Shown: in pieces, positions 1-5,416 of the stretch
Layout: each line of letters starts with the position of its first letter
Position numbering within the stretch: position 1 is the first letter of the stretch
Source of the DNA: JALZHR01 sp036389695
GTDB taxonomy: Bacteria; Acidobacteriota; Blastocatellia; Pyrinomonadales; Pyrinomonadaceae
Assembly: GCA_036389695.1 (NCBI GenBank)
Contig: DASVWG010000374.1
Location: 1 to 7,445 of the forward strand
Reading direction: 5' to 3'
Length of the DNA stretch: 7,445 bases
Made by a program: the position numbers and the translations under genes
Notes under the pieces: model-generated
Database searches by the model: none
What the model was told of the DNA's origin: nothing
Seen by the model: the letters and a program-made list of their open reading frames with translations, nothing else

Positions 1-420
1 GCCGCCTTTGCCGCCCGACGAGCCGCCGCTGGTTTTTGAAGCTTTACCCGCGCTTCCGCCGCCTTTGGTTGACGAGCCGCCGCTGGCTTTCGAAGCGGAG
101 CCTTTGCCGCCGCTTGAGCCCGCGCCTTTGGATTTCGAAGCCCCGCCGCCGCCGCCTTTCGACGATTTGCCGGCGCTGCCCGTGCCTTTCGTTCCGGCGT
201 CGCCTTCCATCATATCGCTGACGGCTTCGGCGACAACGCCTAAAACGCCGACTGCCGCGCCCTTCGCCGCGCCGGACAGAAGCTCACCGGCAGCGTCTTT
301 GGCTTGCTCCAGAAGCTCTGCTCCAACACCTTTTTGACCGGATTTTTTTCCGCTCGTTTTTGATTTTCCCGAAGTCGATTTTGAGCCAGTCGATTTTTGA
401 CTGCCTTTTTTGGCTGGCAT
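1..420 (-). CDS. Lys/Ser/Gly-rich low-complexity protein, 5' part only
   Basis: The gene is open for 140 codons from an ATG at 420-418 and leaves the window without a stop, so the C-terminus is missing. A strong ribosome site (GGGAGGA, at 437-431) sits 10 bases before the ATG. Residues 1-32 are basic and rich in Lys, Ser and Thr. Residues 33-67 form a plausible helical block rich in Ala, Gly, Val and Leu, with a glycine-zipper look and an acidic end. From about residue 68 onward there is only Gly/Ser/Lys/Ala, with imperfect repeats around the motif SGGSS-x-x-KGG; the DNA at 1-42 and 58-96 is a near-direct repeat differing by one codon. No signal peptide is visible. The composition resembles disordered nucleic-acid-binding or scaffold proteins such as H1-like tails, but no family is recognised and the function is unknown. 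It is transcribed away from the monooxygenase gene. Confidence 0.75.
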   Translation of the reverse strand, partial: MPAKKGSQKSTGSKSTSGKSKTSGKKSGQKGVGAELLEQAKDAAGELLSGAAKGAAVGVLGVVAEAVSDMMEGDAGTKGTGSAGKSSKGGGGGASKSKGAGSSGGKGSASKASGGSSTKGGGSAGKASKTSGGSSGGKGG

Positions 421-546
421 AAAATTTTTTTCCTCCCTTAAATGATTGAAAAAACTTATGTTTCAGCTATAACTTTAGCACTCAGTCGCAGAAAAATAAA
501 CAATTTTTTTAAGTCGCGTTATACTTATCGTTTTGAGGGAAAATAT
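421..546. promoter_or_regulatory. Divergent intergenic region with a probable promoter for the monooxygenase gene
   Basis: This AT-rich gap separates two divergent genes. On the plus strand, TATACT at 520-525 is a good -10 match (5/6), with TAAACA at 497-502 as a weaker -35 after a 17-base spacer. Transcription would start near 532, giving a leader of about 15 bases that carries the GAGGGA ribosome site at 535-540. On the minus strand no convincing promoter stands out, although AT-rich candidates exist. The operator found at the TetR gene is absent here. Confidence 0.45.
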
Positions 547-2094
547 ATGAAAACAGAAGTGATTATCGTCGGTGCCGGACCGACGGGGCTGGCGCTTGCC
601 GGACAGCTTATCAGATACGGCGTCGATTTCGTGATTTTTGATAAAAAAGAAACGACTACGCCGCATTCAAAAGCCATCGGCGTGCAGGCGCGAACGCTGG
701 AAATTTACGAGCAAATCAACCTGGCGCAGGATTTAATTAGTAAAGGCGCGATTGCCGAAAAGGCGCGTTTGGTGGTCGGCGGAGAGATACGCGGCGAAAT
801 CGAGTTTGGCGAAATCGGCGCGGGAATGAGTCCGTATCCGTTCGTTTTGATTGTCGAGCAGGGCAAACACGAAACGCTTCTTTACGACTTTATCAAATCG
901 CACGGCAGAGACGTTCGCTGGCAAACCGAGCTCGAAAGTTTTTCGCAGGATGAAGCGAGCGTCAAAGCAAACCTCAAAAACGCAAACGGCGAAATTGAAA
1001 CAATCGAAGCAAAATTTTTGGTCGGCTGCGACGGCGCGAAAAGTCCGGTGCGTCATTCGCTCGGGTTAAAGTTTGAGGGCAGCACGTTCGAGCGTATGTT
1101 TTATGTCGCCGACGTCGAGATTGATTGGAAATTCAGCCACGACGCGCTTCAGGTGATTTTAATGAAAAACAATCTGCTCGCGTTTTTTCCGATGGTCGGC
1201 AGCGACAGGCATTATCGCATCGTCGGCACTTTTCCCGAAGAATTTTCCAGAGACGAAGGCGATGTTTTGTATGAAGAAATCGAGGGACAAATCAAAAAAG
1301 ACACCGAGGTTGAAATCGACATCACCGCCGTTCATTGGTTTTCGACCTACAAAGTCCATTCGCGCCACGTCAGTCGTTTTTCGCTCGGCAGATGCTTTCT
1401 CGCCGGCGACGCGGCGCATATTCACACGCCCGCCGGAGCGCAGGGAATGAACACCGGAATTCAGGACGGCTACAATCTCGCCTGGAAATTGACGACGGTT
1501 TTGCGCGGGCGGGCGAGCGAAAAAATTCTGGAAACCTACAATCAGGAACGCCTCGAAAACGCGGAAAATCTGCTGAAAACGACCGACCGTTTTTTCAATC
1601 TGGTCGCCAGCCCCGACGCTTTTCTCTCTTATTTTCGAATGCACGTTTTTCCGTATATCGCGGGCGCCGCCTTTACGCTCGACGCGGTAAAAAAATTCGT
1701 TTTCCCGCGCATTTCGCAAATCGGAATCGGTTATGGGCACAGCCCGATAAGCGAAACCGCCGGAAATTTTTCGGTCAAAGCGGGCGAGCGAATGCCGTAT
1801 TTTACGATTGAAGGCGCGAGCATCTATGACAAACTACGCGAGCCTAAATTTCATCTTTTAAGCTTTTTCGACGGAAGCGGCAACGCGCCGTCTTTGCCCG
1901 ACGATTTCAAAAATGAATACGGCGCGTTTATGGATTTTCACGTTCTGCCTTTGTATCCGAATATTATCGACACCTTCGGCTCGCGCGCGTCTTTTTCCGT
2001 GCTGCTTCGACCGGATAATTACATCGGTCTGATTACTTCGGACGTTTCCGCTCGCGCCGTTAGAAATTATTTATCTAAAATTTTTCAAGGCTGA
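547..2094 (+). CDS. FAD-dependent aromatic-ring hydroxylase-type monooxygenase
   Basis: This 515-residue flavoprotein belongs to the group A FAD monooxygenases (FAD_binding_3, the PcpB/MhpA/RdmE-like class). They use NAD(P)H and O2 to hydroxylate aromatic or polyketide substrates in the cytoplasm. Visible motifs are the Rossmann GAGPTG at residues 9-14; an Arg-containing FAD-binding segment (SKAIGVQARTLEIYEQ) near 41-56; the DG motif GCDGAKSPVR at 160-169; and the GDAAHIHTPAGAQGMN motif from 287, followed by GIQDGYNLAWKL. The end (LLRPDNYIG, then about 20 residues) matches the degenerate thioredoxin-like C-terminal domain of this class, and the length is usual. The frame is open back to 442, but the ATG at 547 is chosen because a GAGGGA site lies 7 bases upstream and the Rossmann strand starts at once. 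The substrate cannot be read from sequence. It is adjacent to a TetR gene, but the TetR-type operator is not seen upstream. Confidence 0.92.
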   Translation: MKTEVIIVGAGPTGLALAGQLIRYGVDFVIFDKKETTTPHSKAIGVQARTLEIYEQINLAQDLISKGAIAEKARLVVGGEIRGEIEFGEIGAGMSPYPFVLIVEQGKHETLLYDFIKSHGRDVRWQTELESFSQDEASVKANLKNANGEIETIEAKFLVGCDGAKSPVRHSLGLKFEGSTFERMFYVADVEIDWKFSHDALQVILMKNNLLAFFPMVGSDRHYRIVGTFPEEFSRDEGDVLYEEIEGQIKKDTEVEIDITAVHWFSTYKVHSRHVSRFSLGRCFLAGDAAHIHTPAGAQGMNTGIQDGYNLAWKLTTVLRGRASEKILETYNQERLENAENLLKTTDRFFNLVASPDAFLSYFRMHVFPYIAGAAFTLDAVKKFVFPRISQIGIGYGHSPISETAGNFSVKAGERMPYFTIEGASIYDKLREPKFHLLSFFDGSGNAPSLPDDFKNEYGAFMDFHVLPLYPNIIDTFGSRASFSVLLRPDNYIGLITSDVSARAVRNYLSKIFQG

Positions 2095-2105
2095 TGAATT
2101 TTTTT

Positions 2106-2137
2106 GAAACTTTGCTTGACAAAGTTTCGTTTGTCAA
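2106..2137. repeat. Two overlapping, mutually exclusive inverted repeats
   Basis: Between the monooxygenase stop and the TetR gene, GAAACTTTG (2106-2114) is exactly inverted as CAAAGTTTC (2120-2128) around a 5-base loop. Overlapping it, TTGACAAA (2116-2123) is exactly inverted as TTTGTCAA (2130-2137) around 6 bases. Both cannot form at once in one transcript. The second repeat contains a perfect -35 hexamer, TTGACA, at 2116-2121. The first could be a weak 3' end for the monooxygenase mRNA, but it lacks a clean T-run downstream. A regulator-binding role is equally possible. Confidence 0.6.
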
Positions 2138-2162
2138 TTAGCTTAACACTGTTAAGTAAATT
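2138..2162. promoter_or_regulatory. Operator 1, before the TetR gene (autoregulatory)
   Basis: The core CTTAACA-C-TGTTAAG (2142-2156) is a perfect dyad with 7-base arms, and outer AATT blocks extend the symmetry to 2136-2162. The element ends directly against the TetR start codon. TTGACA at 2116-2121 with TAGCTT at 2139-2144 (17-base spacer), or TTGTCA at 2131-2136 with TAAGTA at 2153-2158 (16-base spacer), would put the dyad on or inside the promoter, as expected for TetR-type repression. A copy differing at only two of 25 bases lies at 2818-2842. Confidence 0.8.
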
Positions 2163-2804
2163 ATGAGTGTTAAAGAAAGACGACAAAGAGAAAAGGAAAA
2201 TTTGCGGCAGGTGATTCTCGATACGGCGCGCGAGATGTTTGCCGAGGAAGGCTATCATAACGTCTCGATGCGGAAAATCGCCGATAAAATCGAATACAGC
2301 CCGACGACGATTTATCTTTATTTTAAAGACAAAAACGATTTGCTGCGCCAGATTTGCGACGAGACTTTTGCCAGATTGGGACAGAAGCTTTATTCAATCG
2401 GCAAAAAACACGGCAAAACTCTGGCGGGCTTTCGCGCCGGTTTGCGGGCTTACGTCGAATTCGGTCTGGCGCATCCGAAGCATTACGAAGTGACTTTTAT
2501 GCTGCCGCTGACGGAAAATCTGGGCGAGATGGAAAAGACTTTCGGCGATTCGCTCGGCAAAAAAGCGTTTGATTATATGCGCAACGGCGTCGCCGATTGC
2601 ATGGCGAACGGCGATTTTGAAAAAGGCGACGTCGACCTCGTCAGCCAGACGCTCTGGGCTGGCATTCACGGCGTCACGTCGCTGCTCATCGGTCACGAGG
2701 GCTTCCCGTTCGTCAATAAAAAAAAGCTGGTCGATTCGGTAATTGATACGATGCTGAAAGGCTTGACGGTCGAGAAAAAGTCGAGCGGTAAAAAGTCGAA
2801 GTAA
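2163..2804 (+). CDS. TetR-family transcriptional repressor with WHG-type C-terminal domain
   Basis: This 213-residue regulator has the typical TetR N-terminal DNA-binding domain: helix 1 at ILDTAREMFAEEGY (18-31), then the helix-turn-helix over MRKIADKIEYSPTTIYLYF (36-54) and the usual KDKNDLL. The C-terminal half carries SQTLWAGIHGVTSLLIG at 171-187, whose Trp-x-x-x-His-Gly pattern is the hallmark of the WHG ligand-binding domain (TetR_C_33-like). Such proteins dimerise on palindromes and release DNA when a small hydrophobic ligand binds; the ligand here is unknown. The tail is Lys/Ser-rich. The ATG at 2163 has no Shine-Dalgarno site before it, so translation may be weak or start on a near-leaderless mRNA; starting later, for example at the TTG codon for residue 14, would remove the basic N-terminal arm. 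Matching palindromes on both sides predict that it represses itself and the operon that follows. Confidence 0.93.
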   Translation: MSVKERRQREKENLRQVILDTAREMFAEEGYHNVSMRKIADKIEYSPTTIYLYFKDKNDLLRQICDETFARLGQKLYSIGKKHGKTLAGFRAGLRAYVEFGLAHPKHYEVTFMLPLTENLGEMEKTFGDSLGKKAFDYMRNGVADCMANGDFEKGDVDLVSQTLWAGIHGVTSLLIGHEGFPFVNKKKLVDSVIDTMLKGLTVEKKSSGKKSK

Positions 2805-2817
2805 ATTTTTTTGGCTT

Positions 2818-2842
2818 TTAGCTTAACAGTGTTAACTAAATT
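2818..2842. promoter_or_regulatory. Operator 2, before the four-gene membrane operon
   Basis: This is the second copy of the TetR-site element, 23/25 identical to 2138-2162. The core TTAACA-G-TGTTAA (2823-2835) is a perfect dyad with 6-base arms; the two changes are the central base (C to G) and one flank (G to C), so the palindrome is kept while the context differs. It starts 13 bases after the TetR stop and ends 27 bases before the DoxX-like ATG. TTGGCT (2811-2816) and TAACTA (2833-2838), 16 bases apart, are aligned with the promoter-like boxes at operator 1 but are poor matches, so the exact promoter is uncertain. Confidence 0.8.
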
Positions 2843-2869
2843 TCATATGGAAAGTGAGGAAATAAAAAA

Positions 2870-3331
2870 ATGACGGTCTTTATACTGATTTTTATATTTT
2901 GGTTATTATTATTCGCGGCGGCAAAATTCGGACTGAACCCAATCAAAAGCGGCGAAAGCAACGCGCGCGTCGCGACCGGAATGGTTTTTATTTTCACGGG
3001 CGCGACGCATTTTCTGATGACTGATAAATATCTGGAAATGATGCCGCCGTTTATCCCTGCGCCGCTTCTGATGGTTTACGTCAGCGGATTTTTTGAGATT
3101 CTCGGCGGTCTCGGTTTGATTGTTCCGCTGACGAAACGGCTGGCGGGTTTCGGGCTTATCGCCTTACTAATCGCGGTTTTTCCGGCGAATATTTATGTCG
3201 CGCTGAATAACGTGCAGCTCGGCGGTTTTATGAGCGAATCGATTTATCAATGGCTCCGGCTGCCTTTGCAATTTGTGTTAATCGGCTGGATTTTCCGGCT
3301 GATTAAGACGACCAGGGAGAAAACGATATGA
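2870..3331 (+). CDS. DoxX-family membrane protein
   Basis: This 153-residue inner-membrane protein has about four hydrophobic segments (roughly 2-20, 34-48, 66-86 and 92-112) and a last one near 131-145. It shows the conserved pattern of the DoxX/DoxX-like family: TGMVFIFTGATHF (36-48), MMPPFIPAPLL (57-67), SGFFEILGGLGLIVPLTKR (72-90) and VFPANIYVALNN (103-114). Members are small redox- or respiration-linked membrane proteins of mostly unknown activity; mycobacterial DoxX joins a membrane oxidoreductase complex with SodA and SseA. A GTGAGGA ribosome site at 2854-2860 lies 9 bases before the ATG. It is the first gene of an operon behind operator 2, and its stop overlaps the next start by four bases. 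Family assignment is firm; the role is not. Confidence 0.9.
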   Translation: MTVFILIFIFWLLLFAAAKFGLNPIKSGESNARVATGMVFIFTGATHFLMTDKYLEMMPPFIPAPLLMVYVSGFFEILGGLGLIVPLTKRLAGFGLIALLIAVFPANIYVALNNVQLGGFMSESIYQWLRLPLQFVLIGWIFRLIKTTREKTI

Positions 3332-3765
3332 ACGCGGAAACGATTTTTTCGATTGCCAATTTTATTGCGATGGGCGGCTGGCTTCTTCTGGTTTTTGCGC
3401 CGCGTTGGGCGTGGACGCGGAAGATTGTTCTTTCCGGCGCGATTCCGATTCTCTTGGCAATCGCTTATTTGATTTTGATTATTTTATTTTTCGGCAGAAG
3501 CGAAGGCGGCTTCGGCTCGCTCGCGGACGTGATGAAGCTTTTCACGAACGAGTGGAACGTTCTGGCGGGCTGGATTCATTATCTCGCCTTTGATTTATTC
3601 GTCGGCGCGTGGGAAGTGAAAGACGCGCAGGCGCGCGGCATTTCGCACTGGTTCGTCATTCCGTGTTTGTTTCTGACGTTTATGCTCGGTCCAATCGGCT
3701 TTTTGCTTTATCACATTTTGCGATTGATTGTTTCCGACAAAATTGCGAAAGGAGAAGCGCAATGA
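3328..3765 (+). CDS. ABA4-like (DUF4281) membrane protein
   Basis: This 145-residue protein has four hydrophobic segments (about 5-23, 33-55, 79-95, 109-134). The stretch GWIHYLAFDLFVGAWEVKDA (81-100), then PCLFLTFMLGPIGFLLY (112-128), is the signature of the ABA4-like family. The plant namesake, ABA DEFICIENT 4, is needed for neoxanthin formation in plastids; bacterial members are uncharacterised, so a carotenoid role here should not be assumed. The start overlaps the DoxX-like stop as ATGA, with AGGGAGAAAACG shortly upstream as a ribosome site, which indicates translational coupling. It also ends in an ATGA overlap with the next gene. Confidence 0.88.
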   Translation: MNAETIFSIANFIAMGGWLLLVFAPRWAWTRKIVLSGAIPILLAIAYLILIILFFGRSEGGFGSLADVMKLFTNEWNVLAGWIHYLAFDLFVGAWEVKDAQARGISHWFVIPCLFLTFMLGPIGFLLYHILRLIVSDKIAKGEAQ

Positions 3766-4616
3766 ATATAAAGGAATTTTTGAATGATTTATGGCGAGAC
3801 CAGCGCGCGCTTATGGTGACGGGCGCGGGCTTCGTTGTTTTATTTTTGCTTCTGGCGTTGCTTTCGCTTTTCGATTCGCAGCAGATTCTGGGCATTAGCC
3901 GCTGGATAAAGCCTATGAAATTTGCCGGCTCGATTGCCGCTTTTATGTGGACGCTGGCGGTTTATCTGTATTTTCTGCGCGGTTACGAGAAAGCTTCGCG
4001 GACGATTTCGCGCGGCGCAATAGCGATGATGGTCGGCGAGATTATTTTGATTACGATGCAGGCGGCGCGCGGCACGACTTCGCATTTTAATAATTCAAAC
4101 GCGCTGGACGGCGCGGTTTTCAGCGTGATGGGCTTGATGATTGTCGTCAATTCGCTGCTGATTATTTATCTGACGATTCTTTATTTTCGCGCCGATTTCG
4201 AGATGCCGCGAGCGATTGTCTGGGGAATGCGGCTCGGTTTGATTGTGTTTCTGCTCGGCAGCATTCAGGGCGGTTATATGTCGGCGCAGGTCGGGCACGC
4301 GGTCGGCGTGGCGGACGGCGGCGCCGGTCTGCCGCTCGTCAACTGGAGCACGGAAGGCGGCGATTTGCGCATCGCGCATTTCGTCGGGCTGCACGCGCTG
4401 CAAATCATTCCGCTTTTCGCTTTGATGGTCGTTTTGCTGCAAAAACGTTTTTCGCCGATACGCCCGACAGCTTTGACAATCATTTTCGCGGCGCTTTATC
4501 TGGCGTCTTTCACGACGGTTTTTGTGCAGGCGTTGAAGGGAAAGCCGCTTCTCGGCAAACAGATAATCGTGACGCGGAAAGCGGACGCGGTTGAGGAAAA
4601 TAAAACGTCGAAATGA
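3762..4616 (+). CDS. Uncharacterised seven-helix membrane protein with conserved-looking His residues
   Basis: No family is recognised. The protein has 284 residues and about seven hydrophobic segments (near 17-37, 52-72, 84-102, 116-141, 151-173, 203-226 and 236-256), ending in a polar basic/acidic tail. Histidines lie at or next to the membrane edges in motif-like settings: TTSHFN (His108), QVGHAVG (His179) and RIAHFVGLHALQ (His206, His211). These could bind metal or haem or form a polar core, but that is inference. The glycine-rich loop 180-200 (VADGGAGLPLVNW) joins helices 5 and 6. The frame is open upstream to 3609, but the ATG at 3762 is chosen: AAAGGAG at 3748-3754 sits 7 bases before it and it forms an ATGA overlap with the ABA4-like gene. 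Its stop overlaps the next start in the same way, so it is an integral part of the operon. Confidence 0.87.
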   Translation: MNIKEFLNDLWRDQRALMVTGAGFVVLFLLLALLSLFDSQQILGISRWIKPMKFAGSIAAFMWTLAVYLYFLRGYEKASRTISRGAIAMMVGEIILITMQAARGTTSHFNNSNALDGAVFSVMGLMIVVNSLLIIYLTILYFRADFEMPRAIVWGMRLGLIVFLLGSIQGGYMSAQVGHAVGVADGGAGLPLVNWSTEGGDLRIAHFVGLHALQIIPLFALMVVLLQKRFSPIRPTALTIIFAALYLASFTTVFVQALKGKPLLGKQIIVTRKADAVEENKTSK

Positions 4617-5215
4617 ATTCGAGCAGTCAAACAATTTCATACCGCGCGGCGTTAATCATTTCGGTCGTCGGGCATCCGTTTGTTTTGCTGACGCTGACGG
4701 TGATTATCGTCGCGCTGCGCAACACGTCGCCGGCGCGCGCTTTTGTCATCGGAATTATCACGATTTCGGTGACGGTCGCTCCGCTTTTATTTATCATTCG
4801 TCGCAGCGTCGTGACCGGAAAATGGGGAAACCACGACATTTCCGAACGTTCCGAACGCGGCAAATTTTACCCGATTGCCGTCGCGGTCGTGGCGCTGTCG
4901 TGTCTGGTTTTCTGGTTTCTGGATTTTCCGCGTCCTTTGCTGATTGGAATAATTATTAGTTTGGTTTTATTGCTGACGGCGATGTTTATCAATCGGTGGT
5001 CGAAAATTTCGCTGCATTTAACTTTTGCCGCTTACTGCGCCGTTTCGCTGACGGCGGTGGATTATCGTCTGGGCGCATTTTTTATTCTGCTGGCGATTGC
5101 CGTTGCGTGGTCGCGCGTCAGGCTCGAGAGACATAGTTTAGGACAGGTTTCAGGCGGCGCGGCGCTCGGCACGGCAGCCGGAATTTTTCTGCTTGAGATA
5201 ATCAAATTTTTCTAG
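4613..5215 (+). CDS. Divergent PAP2-like membrane phosphatase family protein
   Basis: This 200-residue membrane protein has about six hydrophobic segments. The C-terminus SRVRLERHSLGQ (167-178), followed by VSGGAALGTAAGI, matches the third PAP2 phosphatase motif (SR-x5-H-x3-D), except that the final Asp is Gln178. KISLH (131-135), at the start of a helix, is in the place of the second motif PSGH. The first motif (K-x6-RP) is not evident; the loop NHDISERSERGKFYP (73-87) occupies its position. PAP2 enzymes remove phosphate from lipid or isoprenoid phosphates at the membrane face. The catalytic-type Arg168 and His174 remain, but the other changes make activity uncertain; it may be a specialised or inactive relative. 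It is the last gene of the operon; the ATGA overlap and the distant GAGGA (4593-4597) suggest translation depends on coupling. No clear terminator follows. Confidence 0.8.
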   Translation: MNSSSQTISYRAALIISVVGHPFVLLTLTVIIVALRNTSPARAFVIGIITISVTVAPLLFIIRRSVVTGKWGNHDISERSERGKFYPIAVAVVALSCLVFWFLDFPRPLLIGIIISLVLLLTAMFINRWSKISLHLTFAAYCAVSLTAVDYRLGAFFILLAIAVAWSRVRLERHSLGQVSGGAALGTAAGIFLLEIIKFF

Positions 5216-5253
5216 CCGCGAGAATTTAAATTAAAAAAACAACTTTCCGCCGA

Positions 5254-5283
5254 TTGAAATTCTGCATCGGGCTGTGTTATCTT
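5254..5283 (+). promoter_or_regulatory. Probable promoter for the MATE gene
   Basis: TTGAAA (5254-5259, 5/6 match to a -35) is followed after 18 bases by TATCTT (5278-5283, 4/6 match to a -10) with an extended -10 TGT directly before it. Transcription would begin near 5290, leaving a leader of about 125 bases before the MATE start. It lies 39 bases after the operon's last stop, so the exporter is likely a separate unit. Confidence 0.45.
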
Positions 5284-5338
5284 CTCAAAACTATGAAAAT
5301 AATTGTCCGCATCCGCTAAATATTCCGCAAATTTCCTG

Positions 5339-5372
5339 TTTGTTTCGTCTCGTTAAACGCGCGACGAACAAA
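5339..5372 (+). other. Predicted stem-loop in the MATE leader
   Basis: TTTGTTTCGTC (5339-5349) is complementary to GACGAACAAA (5363-5372) with one bulged base, and inner bases (CGTT/AACG, CG/CG) can add pairs, giving a stable hairpin about 45 bases before the start codon. The rest of the leader is AT-rich; a related GTTTCGTTTC follows at 5383-5392. It does not match a riboswitch class that I recognise. It could affect mRNA stability or translation, or bind a regulator as DNA. Confidence 0.4.
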
Positions 5373-5416
5373 TCTCGCTTTAGTTTCGTTTCATAAATAC
5401 AATAAAGGTTTTTTAT

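Noticed and set aside
8..337. Proline-rich plus-strand frame (109 codons)
   Set aside because: It is the antisense shadow of the Gly/Ser/Lys-rich minus-strand gene, which has the proper start and ribosome site.
475..483. TTAGCACTC, identical to one half of the CIRCE heat-shock operator
   Set aside because: The matching half GAGTGCTAA is absent at the required 9-base spacing, and neither flanking gene is a chaperone gene.
442..546. A 35-residue N-terminal extension of the monooxygenase from the ATG at 442
   Set aside because: It has no ribosome site, covers the predicted promoter, and the Rossmann fold begins right after the ATG at 547, which does have a GAGGGA site.
3609..3761. Extended start of the seven-helix protein inside the ABA4-like gene
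   Set aside because: It would overlap the previous gene by about 150 bases with an Arg-rich, non-membrane sequence; the ATGA overlap with AAAGGAG at 3762 is far better.
5216..5253. Terminator after the PAP2-like gene
   Set aside because: Only AT-rich sequence with a short TTTAAA palindrome is present; there is no GC-rich stem followed by a T-run.
5293..5319. Eight-codon minigene (MKIIVRIR) in the MATE leader as a leader peptide
   Set aside because: It has no ribosome site and begins almost at the predicted transcription start; no attenuator-like arrangement follows.
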